A stretch of DNA of 64,000 nt, taken from contig OZ023275.1 of NCBI GenBank assembly GCA_964007475.1, positions 16,223,829-16,287,828 of the forward strand. The letters run 5' to 3'. The notes below the pieces were generated by a model that saw only the letters and a program-made list of their open reading frames with translations, did no database searches and had not been told where the DNA came from. Shown here in pieces: positions 1-8,803 of this stretch. This DNA comes from Hybos culiciformis. Taxonomy: Eukaryota; Arthropoda; Insecta; Diptera; Hybotidae. Positions within the stretch are counted from its first letter, which is position 1, and each line of letters begins with the position of its first letter. Made by a program: the position numbers and the translations under genes.

Positions 1-480
1 TCTACAACTTTGTCTCAGGTTGCAAAACGCTCAAATGCTTCCTTGGTCGGAAAAACTCCGGAAAAGCGTTTTACATGAATTTTCTTCGATTTTTTCTGCA
101 AGTTTTTACCATTGTCGGAGAGAAAGTAATGATGCCAGTTGATAGGGAACTTGATCCTGCATAATTTAGAAAACTTTTTTACCGGAAAATTGTCCGGAAA
201 AGTCGGAAAATTCCGGAAAATTTTTTCAGAAAAATTAGAAAACATTGCATTTTTCCTAAAACGGATTTATCACTACTCAAATTTGTACCAAATTTTCAAA
301 TGATTTTTCCCGATTTTCCGGGTTTTCCATGGAAATTTCCGCTTCAAATTTTGATAGCTTCAATTGTCACACGGCATGAACCTGTGTGCCAAATTTCAGC
401 TCGCTGTGATGACGAAAAGTGGGTCTACGAGAGTGTCGAAAATAGTAAAGAAATATATATACAGACAAATTACTTTACGA
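1..480. repeat. GC-richer interspersed-repeat-like block, unclassified
   Basis: The first 480 bases are clearly less AT-rich than what follows and run straight off the left edge of the window. The segment 140-310 repeats short variants of TTCCGGAAAA. The segment 340-470 has a stretch about a host-like 'toxic' free, non-coding sentence of mixed composition ending in a run of TATATATACAGAC, a type of tail often seen beside decayed insect transposons. Neither strand gives a recognisable protein: the minus-strand frame at 15-245 is rich in F, P and K because of the TTCCGG repetition. I infer a fragment of an interspersed repeat, but no terminal repeat or target duplication is visible because the left end is cut. 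Confidence 0.3.
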
Positions 481-2285
481 GTTAATAAGAATTGTGTCCT
501 TTTTTTCTTGTGCGTGAGTGTAATATACAATTATACATATATTATTTATATTTGAGAAAATTTTCATTCTAAAAATTTCTTTTGCATTGTAGGGGAAAAT
601 ATTTAGTACATAAACTCATTTCTATATGAAAAGAATGCTTAATGAAATATATGTTGTTCCGTTGTGAATCTTCTGGATCTGTGGTTCCTTCTGGCAGAAA
701 ATTTTAATATATATGAATCTAAAAATACACATACATTATACACATATATCGTTTCTTTGTTTTTCAATCATATCCGATATTTTTTAACTAGCTATTCAAA
801 CCAAATATTGTTACCTTAATTCCTATTGTGTTTTCATACAATTAATTCCCTTTTTGGAATAATTTTCAAATTTTATTAAAATAAATATTTAACTACGTGT
901 TATAAACATTACATACTTGCTTGTCACACTATAGTTGAAAAATAATGTTTATAAATTGTTAGTTTTAAATTTTTTTTTATAATAATTAGATCTTTACTTT
1001 CGTTTATTTTTACAAAATATTCAAAAAAAAAACAAATTCTTCTCTATTTAAATTTTCTATATACTTATGTGCTTTGTCTGGGTTGTTTTCCTACTAAAGG
1101 CCGGTTTTTGTAACTACCGCGTTGGTTTACTTTTTTTTTTTAATTTTGTCATAATTACCTGAACTGATCCGGTTTGGTGTAAGATTCAAAATCTACAAGT
1201 GATTTAGTACAATTTAAATGATAAATTCTGGATTTGAATCACATTCTATTTTATAAATTTAAAACGTGAATGATCCCTAAAAAGTTATATTGCAAACATG
1301 TGAATTTATCTTAGTTTAATTTTGTTATTTTGTACATTATGTAGTTATTTTAATTAATTAGAATTTGTACATTAAGAACATAATAAAATACAAATTAAAA
1401 AAAAAATTTTAATTTTATTTGTAAAAAATATTAATAGGTCTACACAAAAGGTACACATGCTGGATGAATATCATTTTCATTTAATGAGTTATTAAGTGAT
1501 TGAACTTTATTTATGTACATATTAATTTATAATCATCCCTTATTTCTATGTAGTTATATTTTACGAATTTAATACAAATTTAATAAATCTCTCTTCATCC
1601 AATTCCGAAGCATAGTATAGTTTCCAGTATCCATCTGCTAATGTAATATTATGAAAAAACTTCTAATTTTGGAATATTTGAAAGTTCGGTAAAAAAACAA
1701 GTTCTATTTACTCGGACGGCAAAAATTAACTGGATCCTCGTGATAAAACAAATATCTGAAGAATAAAAAATATGGAAAAAATATTTCAATCATTTCTGCA
1801 AGTTAAGATTGTTAAGTCATTTACGCTCTACAGTTTTATTTAAACTAAATTTTATAAAATCAGTAATAAAACTTATTTTCTATTCTCTGAACAGAAGTAT
1901 TGGACATTCGAGGACAATATTCGATTTTGGGTCTTTAAGATGATGCTTACTGAATTTTGTACTCAAATTAAAGAAAAAAAAAATTGTTCACATATCATTT
2001 AGCTTCTTTAATTTTTTTTTACACGAAAATGTGCTAAAATTCTAAATAAAGAATTTAAAAAATTTAGCTTCAAAAAAATGTTTTAATTTATGAGTTTTTT
2101 TAAAGATAACAGAAAACAACTAAACCACCTTAATTTTACTAAATATTTTATTCACATTTTTGATTTACATATATTTTACAATTTACTAATAACTAAATAA
2201 AGTTACACAAAAAAATTAATTCTTTAATTTTTAGGTGGGATACCTTTTATACTATAAGAAGTATGGATTTGGTAGTGAGGACAGG
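481..2285. other. AT-rich stretch with no recognisable feature
   Basis: Homopolymer-rich intergenic sequence. I see no coding exon, RNA gene or terminal repeat on either strand. Confidence 0.5.
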
Positions 2286-2289
2286 AAGT

Positions 2290-2490
2290 TTAGACGGGAT
2301 TAAAAAGTGGGACTGTTAGTAGGTAATCATTTACACTTTTCTTAAAGCAGCGCAAGTCGTAAATCAAGCGTGCACCAGCTGTCGGGAACAACTTTAATTG
2401 GAGAGCATTCCACATTCTCGAGGTGCCAATTGAAAACGAATCTCCGAAGCTCGTTCTATCACATCTGGGAATTTTTACGTAATTTTGTTG
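2290..2490 (-). pseudogene. LINE (non-LTR retrotransposon) reverse-transcriptase ORF2 C-terminal fragment
   Basis: Reading leftwards from about 2490, an open frame of some 66 codons ends at a TAA at 2290-2292. It contains KIPRCDRTSFGDSFSIGTSR followed directly by MWNAL, and ends FKKSVNDYLL before a short tail. The order 'R-T/S-x-(8-10)-SF...R-x-WN-x-L...FKK-x-x-x-x-YLL' is the usual end of the ORF2 protein of jockey/CR1-type non-LTR retrotransposons, just after the reverse-transcriptase thumb. The GC content is visibly higher than the flanks. Only this terminal piece is present; there are no RT palm motifs upstream, so it is a 5'-truncated dead copy, as is normal for LINEs. It lies about 150 bp past the stop of the DUF1091 copy next door, on the same strand. 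Confidence 0.75.
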
Positions 2491-2640
2491 AAAACAAAAT
2501 AATTTAAATTTTGTCCGAAAAATAAAATTAAACTATAGAAAATTTGTTCCTAAATTAACCCATCAAATTTACTAATTTTTTTTTTTTAAATTGTATAGAA
2601 GTTTTATATATAAACATACAAAATTTATTATGTCTTATAA

Positions 2641-2832
2641 TTATCCCTTTTTTTTCCTGGGAATTTCTTTTGATTCTTCGTAGCGACCATATCCATCAAT
2701 AGTTCCAATCCATAAATTGGTATTTTCGACTTTTTCATACACACCTATAGTAACTTTGTAAGTACCGTAGAGAGCTGGCAATTTAAGAAAATATTTGGTA
2801 TTTATATGTATATTTCTAGCGTACAGAAAGCC
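2641..2832 (-). pseudogene. DUF1091-family gene copy 1, C-terminal exon
   Basis: Last coding exon of a DUF1091-type protein, a family of small, usually secreted insect proteins of largely unknown role. The frame starts GFLYARNIHINTKYF, continues KLPALYGTYKVTIGVYEK and ends in a lysine-rich tail at a TAA (2641-2643). The family's typical core, 'G-x-L-Y-x-x-N ... LP-x-x-Y-G-x-Y', is plain. A splice acceptor AG (2833-2834 on the minus strand) precedes the first codon and joins in phase 0 to the exon at 2891-3032, whose end CPHS supplies the conserved 'CP-x-x-G' junction. This exon on its own is intact; the gene is called a pseudogene because of lesions in the exon at 3771-3920. Confidence 0.75.
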
Positions 2833-2890
2833 CTAAAATTATACAAAATTTTTAGTAGATTATATTATTTAGAATCAATAAATTATGTAC

Positions 2891-3032
2891 CGAATGTGGA
2901 CAAAGATGTAAAGCATTTGTTTCTACTTCCTGAAACATACTTAATAACAGATCAACCCAGAAGCTGAAATGTTTTTTCGTAACCATCAAATCGCATCCAC
3001 TAAAATTACCGCGAATCAAAAAAGGCTCTAAT
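2891..3032 (-). pseudogene. DUF1091-family gene copy 1, middle exon
   Basis: Open frame between a CAG acceptor (to the right of 3032) and a GTACAT donor (2885-2890). It reads LEPFLIRGNFSGCDLMV, then HFSFWVDLLLSM and ends ALHLCPHS. This matches the family pattern of a 'PFL' strand, a conserved Cys, and a terminal Cys-Pro that joins to Gly in the next exon. The intron to the next exon is only 58 bp. The exon begins with one base that completes a split codon; the donor of the exon at 3771-3920 leaves two bases only if that exon is read in a shifted frame, which is one of the signs of decay. Confidence 0.72.
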
Positions 3033-3446
3033 CTGAAAATACATCAAATTAATGCCATGGATGCCATTTCATCATACTTCAAGTCGAAAAAAGCGAATAC
3101 GACGAAAAAAAAGGATGAAATTTACGGAAATCTTTTTTAGATTTAAATTTTTGTTATCAAAACTTATGAATGTGCAATATTTGAATTTTACAATAAATTA
3201 AACATATCAGTCTTAAATATGTGAAAAAATTTAAATTAGTAATAAATATTTGTCAAGTGCATGGTGTCATTATAGGTGTTTTTATATGTACAGATTATAC
3301 AGCCATAGGTACATATTAAAATTGATTTCCATCAAATTTAATTAAAATTTTTTTCTATTTTATTTCTTTTTAACTATATTTATAAAAAAAACTCCATTAT
3401 TGATATTAAAAATTAAACTCAATTGTAAGTAAATACCATTTAAAAA

Positions 3447-3602
3447 CTACATGATTTGTGTTTCGATTAAGTTACTCGTATTTAGTCCTAACCATCCGGC
3501 ACGTGCCTTAAAGCACAATTCATTTTCGTAATGATCTAAAGTTTTATTGAAATATTTTCTTGCCTCTGTATAAATATAATTTACCATAATGGAAAACGCC
3601 AT
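3447..3602 (-). pseudogene. Tigger/pogo-type transposase fragment (CENP-B HTH region)
   Basis: A 51-codon minus-strand frame from ATG at 3602 to TAG at 3447 contains YTEARKYFNKTLDHYENE followed by LCFKARAGWLGL. The arrangement 'A-R-x-x-F-N...F-x-A-x-x-GWL' is that of the second helix-turn-helix of CENP-B/Tigger transposases, where GW(F/L) is nearly invariant. The composition is richer in G and C than the surrounding intron. No terminal repeats or catalytic part are seen, so it is a relic. It sits in the 738-bp intron between two exons of DUF1091 copy 1, on the same strand. The assignment is by motif order only. Confidence 0.4.
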
Positions 3603-3770
3603 TATTAAATATAGTGGAACTATATCTAAATTCTCCTTACTATATCTAGATATCTAGATTCTCCTTACAAGGAAACAAAAAAAATGAATTATGAACTAAA
3701 TAGATAACATAAAATCGTGTAAACAAAAATTTTTTACTAAAAACGATTGTAAATTAAAATATTGACGTAC

Positions 3771-3920
3771 CCAAGGGTCTCGTATAGTTCTCTTCATTTA
3801 TCCATCAATATTGATCACTGAACTAGTCCAATTTATTGGTTTTAAATTACACGTATAATTTCTGGCAATAAAATCGGGATTATTTCAATAAATTTCATAA
3901 ATTTTAACTATACGTGTTGC
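3771..3920 (-). pseudogene. DUF1091-family gene copy 1, N-terminal exon with two lesions
   Basis: Flanked by an acceptor TTTTAG (to the right of 3920) and a donor GTACGT (3765-3770), this 150-bp exon aligns along its length with the 147-bp exon at 6914-7060. Shared landmarks are VKIYEI, NYTCNLKPINW and the spacing between them. Two defects are seen. A TGA stands where copy 2 has the conserved Cys codon TGC after KIY-x-I. A TAA follows VINIDG, and the frame needed to enter the exon at 2891-3032 is shifted relative to the first half. I infer a pseudogene; a sequencing error could explain one lesion but hardly both. No signal-peptide exon could be found further upstream. Confidence 0.7.
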
Positions 3921-6111
3921 CTAAAATAAATTATACCGATATTATGAATGAAAAAAGGGTTTTTGAATATTAAAAGCACATTAGATGTTGATTCTGGAAG
4001 TAGGTACCTGATCGAATCAGCTTTATTTTTAGTTCGGTATCCAAGTATTTAAAAAAAAAAGTTGTTTTTTACAAAGTAATATAAAAATATGAAATTGTTG
4101 ATATACTTAAAAAAAAAAAAAATCTAAATTTATAAAAAAAACATTGAAGTCTCTATAAATAAAACTTAATCGATATTGTACAAATTCCACATTTCCTTTG
4201 AAGCTTGAACGAAAGATAAGATTTAAAAATAATGTATTATTAAATACTGTACAATGAATGGACTATAAATAGACTGCGGATAATCATTGCTTCCAATTCT
4301 TGCGCAAAATTGATGGCCTTCCATGCTTGGTTGGAATTGCGAAATATAATTACAATCTTGAGAGTTTTTGTTTTTTTTTATTATTTTATAAGAAATATTA
4401 GGAATTATTTGTTAACATAAAATAATCTAATAAGTAAGAATATCCATAAAATAAACTACAAAAAATATAATTTATTTCCAGAAAAAAAAAAAGAAATATT
4501 TTTTTTTAAATTACCATATGAATGTGGACAAAAAAACGAGCTCCAATAATTTCGTTCCATTATTTGAAATAAAAATAAAATATAATCACTTGAAAATTAG
4601 ATATTTTTTATGTATACATGTACTAATGCGCTTTATTACTAAATTTTTTTAATTTTTACACACTATGACCTTTGACCAAATAATCCCCATATTACATACT
4701 TAATACTTATGGGAAATATAATGTTTAGAATTTAAGTGTTTAAAGTTTCAATCGACAAAAATAATTGGTTATGTATAACAGTATGTAGAAATAAGTTTTA
4801 TTTTGAAAAAAAAAAAAAAACATTTTGTTTATTATGTGAATACGTGATGCCAAAAAGATTTGATATTTTATTAAAATCAAATATTTTATTGAAATGATAT
4901 AAGCACCTTTAAATTATGGCTTCGATTAGATAAAAAAAAATAATATAATATGAATAGAACACTTACGTATCCCATCCAGATTAAGCTTTCTTTCTTTTAA
5001 AATTGTTCATCTATTCAGTATTATAAAAGAGTGTATATTCTTTTGCAATAAAATTCAAAATGTTCAAATATTTCGACATTATTGATAGTACCTACGTATT
5101 AAAGACAAATTTTCTATACAACAGTATCAGATCATATTTTGTCGTTCTTTGAAAGCTCTTCTTTTTTTTGGTTAATACAATACTAATTTTTGTTTCATAT
5201 GGCATTGTAAAATATACCTATGTTATGTAAATTTATTTTCTTTTCAAAATATTTATAATAACTTTAATAATTATGAATATCATTTCATTGCATAGTATGA
5301 ACACAAAAAACATAATTTTTTTTTATAGTTTTTGTATACAATCTGTAAGTGATTTAATTGAGCCAAAAAGTTATGATTTATTGTAACGTAAATATTTATT
5401 TACACTTGTACATACTTTTCTAACGCTTTGATCGAATCTGTGTCGTTAGTGTTTAATTGATTTTTGATTTACAACTATACATCTTGCGCTTGATATTGGT
5501 TATTTTTTTAATTAGTTCGGTTATTTTATTATTATAGTATTATATATTACATATGATATAAAACGACACCGATTTACTTATTAGATGAAACTACTCTAGT
5601 AACCTGAAATGATAATAGGTGCAGATTCTAGGTAGATTTTTTTTTACATGAACAAAACTTTGCATCCTATTAATTGCTTTAAATGTATATTCAATTAAAT
5701 AATTTGTATTTCATTTGTTCTATAAAAGATTTGCAAAAAAAGCAAACTCAAATAATATCATTGAATTACTCTTGGGCGAGTATAGTCTTTTAAGCTGTAT
5801 GGGTTTCAGTCTTTTATGCAGAAGTGATTTAATTGACTATTTATTTACTTACAATACACAAATTTGATTAATTTATAATTGATATATTTATAATGCGCTA
5901 AGAAATTTCATTGTCTTTAATTAAAGTGATTATTTAGGTTCGGTTCAATGTGAATCCTTCAAATTGACAAATAAAAAACATCATTTTAATGCATGTACTT
6001 AAACTGGATTAAGTTTAATTCTATTCACAATGATAAAATATTGTATAGTATACATAAAAATATTAATTCGTAATCTTTCTGAAATTTTATTTTTTTTTTT
6101 AATTAAATTTT
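3921..6111. other. AT-rich intergenic stretch between the two DUF1091 copies
   Basis: No exon, RNA gene or terminal repeat stands out. A slightly GC-richer patch at about 4260-4350 gives a short open minus-strand frame with no recognisable motif. Confidence 0.4.
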
Positions 6112-6315
6112 TCATATAATTTGCGTATTATTTTGCTTCATAGGTTTAATCCTATTCGCTGAATAATGAGCATAAACTTGAAGAGTTGCTATCAATGCCG
6201 ATGGCTTTTTTATTTTCTTATAAAAATAGAATTTGATCGAATATGTGCCGTAAGGTATTGGAAATCTTCTCATATATTTTTCGTTTATATCCAAATCTTT
6301 GATATAAGCATGGCC
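6112..6315 (-). CDS. DUF1091-family gene copy 2, C-terminal exon
   Basis: Last coding exon of a second DUF1091-type protein. It opens GHAYIKDLDINEKYMRR, has the family's 'P-x-P-Y-G-T-Y' motif (PIPYGTYSIKFYFYK) and ends ...KQNNTQII before a TGA. An acceptor AG lies immediately to the right of 6315. It joins in phase 0 to the exon at 6577-6762, whose last residues CPHF reconstitute the family's CP-x-x-GH junction. The reading frame is intact. The product would be a small secreted protein; Drosophila has many relatives, mostly uncharacterised, so I give no function. Confidence 0.8.
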   Translation of the reverse strand, partial: GHAYIKDLDINEKYMRRFPIPYGTYSIKFYFYKKIKKPSALIATLQVYAHYSANRIKPMKQNNTQII

Positions 6316-6576
6316 CTAAAAAAAGAATTGTATGCACATGTAATTACAAAATATTCTTGGCCTTCAGGTGGCTATAATTTCAACGATATTTATATAGGCT
6401 CATCTTTAAATCTTCAGGGTAAATAGGTTATTTTAAAATATTTTTATTAAACCGATTAGATTTCAGTTTCAAGTATGTACAAAAAAAGTTTTAAATATGA
6501 GAATATTGTAATTATGCCTAATATAAGTTAAAAATTTTTATTTTCTTTGTTTTTTATAATTATTATATGTACTTAC

Positions 6577-6762
6577 AAAATGAGGACATTGATGTATAAT
6601 ATTGGTATTCGTCTCTATTAACACCTTGAAAAAAGTCTTCACATAGAAAGATGAATTCTGCTGACCATATTCAAGAAAATTACATACATTGATAGTAAAG
6701 TTTACTAAAAATGGTTGAAAAGCATGATTATCAGAATATCGCCTGTACAGGGCACTATTTAT
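6577..6762 (-). CDS. DUF1091-family gene copy 2, middle exon
   Basis: Bounded by an acceptor TTTTAG (right of 6762) and a consensus donor GTAAGT (6571-6576). The 62-codon frame reads INSALYRRYSDNHAFQPFLV, then NFTINVCNFLEYG and ends IIHQCPHF. 'LY+R...F-x-PFLVNFT-x-x-x-C-x-F' is the diagnostic centre of DUF1091 proteins. It is in phase 0 with both neighbouring exons (6914-7060 and 6112-6315), which supports real splicing. Introns are 261 and 151 bp. Confidence 0.82.
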
Positions 6763-6913
6763 CTAAAATAATGATTATATACAAATACAATTATACAGAA
6801 TTCATAAAAATATGTAATTAAAATAAAAATTTTAAAAAATTTTTACTTTTATGACGTTTTTTAAGCAGAAGAAGCATTTTATAATTAAATTAATTGATTA
6901 TATTAAAATTTAC

Positions 6914-7060
6914 CAAAACATTATCCAAAGATTTGACTATATCACCTTCAATATTAATTTTGGTACTTATCCAATTAATTGGTTTCAACTTACAAGTAAA
7001 ATTAACTACATAATATGGTATCGAATCGCAATCAATTTTGTAAATTTTTATAACATCACC
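6914..7060 (-). CDS. DUF1091-family gene copy 2, N-terminal mature-protein exon
   Basis: The frame GDVIKIYKIDCDSIP, then NFTCKLKPINW and IVKSLDNVL, lies between an acceptor TTTCAG (right of 7060) and a donor GTAAAT (6908-6913). The two conserved cysteines of the DUF1091 N-terminal half are present. The same exon in copy 1 has lost the first of them to a stop codon. Exon length (147 bp) and phase (0-0) agree with the downstream exons. The weak point is the 5' side: the best signal-peptide exon (7242-7314) does not join in frame. Confidence 0.75.
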
Positions 7061-7241
7061 CTGAAATCAATATACTCGAATAAATTACAACATGAACGAA
7101 TTAAATGGAAAATGAACAACTTAAACAGTGGAAGTCAAAATTGGTTTTTTTTTTTTAAATCCAGAGCCAAAAGGTTAATGAAAAAGTACTTTTTGAATAA
7201 ATTTATTAAAGTTTTTCTAAATTAATTTAAATAAGATTTTC

Positions 7242-7314
7242 TTACAAATAGCTCCCAATTAAATTCAAAATTTTTAAATAACATAACAAAATGGTTAAAA
7301 TAGTTATTTTCAAC
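7242..7314 (-). CDS. possible signal-peptide exon of DUF1091 copy 2 (phase does not fit)
   Basis: An ATG at about 7312-7314 opens MLKITILTILLCYLKILNL, a hydrophobic stretch with a leading Lys that looks like a secretory signal, and is followed by a good GTAAGA donor at about 7241. This is the right place for the first exon of a secreted DUF1091 protein. However, the donor leaves two bases over, while the acceptor at 7060 needs none, and joining them gives a stop after four codons. Possible readings are a one- or two-base sequence error, a recent frameshift that kills this copy too, or a different first exon elsewhere. Confidence 0.35.
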
Positions 7315-7915
7315 ATTCCTTTAACATTCCATAAAATTGTACTTTTTTCATTTTTTTTGTTTTATTTTCTTTAATTCTGTTGTTGCTTGAGTATCTTATT
7401 ATATAATTATTATATAATCCAAAATAATAATTATATACTCATTTAAAAAGTATCTATTTAAAGATGCATAATCATGTAATTCTATGTGTATTTTTTCACT
7501 TCGACGCAAAATCAAGACCATAGTTATACTAATTTCAAACGAATTTACGTTTGATCATGCCCTAGGCTTAGATAACTTTATTGTTTAATCAAAAGTGAAA
7601 TGTATATTTAAAATTTTGACCCAAAAATATAAATTATTAAAATTAAGAATATTTCTAGCACTACTGTACCGAAACGACAGGAATACAGATTATAAAGAAC
7701 TTTATTGCGAACATTTTGATTCGTCACTAATCTGAAAAAAATTAAAATTAATAATAACTTTAGTAATTATTATCACATAAACTTAATAATAATTCATTTT
7801 ATTTAAGTTCATTAATATTATATTACGGGAAGTTTTCAATGAATGAGCAAATAAAAATATTTGAATTCCACCATAATGTTTTTGAAGGTTATAATCTCGG
7901 AGAACAAACTCTATA

Positions 7916-8119
7916 ATATATCGTCTGCTCAGAAATGAAACAACGTATGACATTTATACGTTATTATTTGACAATGGCACCATTCGATTCCTCGTACTCG
8001 AAATTGTACGATACTTGATATTATTTCATACGTTTTTTTTAATTTTCAAATCTTTAAATTTAAATTACTCGAAACTATACTTTTCATTATACGTTGTTCA
8101 TTTCTGAGCAGGCGATATA
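7916..8119. repeat. inverted-repeat (MITE-like) element
   Basis: The arms at 7916-7949 and 8084-8119 are inverted copies of each other: ATATCG-T/C-CTGCTCAGAAATGA followed by ACAACGTAT. They differ by one substitution and one single-base gap over about 30 bp, and enclose about 130 bp. This is the form of a small non-autonomous DNA transposon. The outer boundary is not sharp, and TA may be the target duplication. The sequence just right of it (8120-8320) is GC-richer and may belong to the same or another relic. Confidence 0.5.
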
Positions 8120-8506
8120 GTCCCGCAAACCAAAATCCAAAACGACATGTGTATGTCTATACACTTTATGTCATTTTTTTTGGTAGATCTTATCTTGGTG
8201 GGTTGCTGGCGTCGAAAATTCCATTGATCAATCCCGTCAGCTCGAAACGACATCTTCCGAGATTTTGTCATCCGAGTTTTTTTTTTCGGGATTTCGTCTT
8301 TTTCATATAAATTTTTATGTGACGATTTTCCTAAATTAAAAATTTTTGCATAAAGCAAAAAAAAAATCAAATATCTAAAATCTAAAATACTATTAATTTA
8401 TATAATTATAACAAAATATTTTAATGGGCATGTGATCGGTATGTTGTATTTAGTACCATAGAATTTAGATCACTAAATGGAATATTATATGCGTCAATAC
8501 ACATGC

Positions 8507-8596
8507 AATCATTAAATGCTTCATAGTGAATAATGAATTCCTTTAAATGCTTCATAGTGAATAATGAAATCATTAAATGCTTCATTTTGAATATTG
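8507..8596. repeat. three-copy tandem repeat, period 30-31 bp
   Basis: The unit AAATGCTTCATAGTGAATAA starts at 8514, 8545 and 8575. The first two copies are nearly identical, and the third has TTTTG in place of TAGTG. It gives a spurious repetitive open frame on the minus strand. Confidence 0.8.
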
Positions 8597-8720
8597 CGTA
8601 ATACCTAAACAAAAATAATATCACTCACAATATTTCAATACAGATAAATACCAACAAAAAATGAAAAAGATCATTCATTTTATGGAAACAAGATTGTGAA
8701 CCCTATTTTGTTGCAAAAAA

Positions 8721-8803
8721 TATCCAAGGATTTAAACATTTATTATCCAAGGATTTAAACATTTATTAAATGTTTAAATCCAAGGATTTAAACATTTATT
8801 AAA
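8721..8803. repeat. tandem repeat with a hairpin, unit ATCCAAGGATTTAAACATTTATT
   Basis: Three direct copies of TCCAAGGATTTAAACATTTA occur at about 8723, 8746 and 8779. Between the second and third copies, the inverted string AAATGTTTAAATCC lets the array fold into a hairpin. Confidence 0.8.

Noticed and set aside
6166..6426. 86-codon plus-strand open frame
   Set aside because: Antisense shadow of the DUF1091 C-terminal exon at 6112-6315.
6851..7225. 124-codon plus-strand open frame
   Set aside because: It is the antisense shadow of the DUF1091 exon at 6914-7060, which has splice sites and family motifs; the plus frame has none.
8098..8370. 90-codon minus-strand frame
   Set aside because: Overlaps one arm of an inverted-repeat element and contains a poly-T run. 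The GC rise is real, but the protein has no motif, so I treat it as repeat debris.
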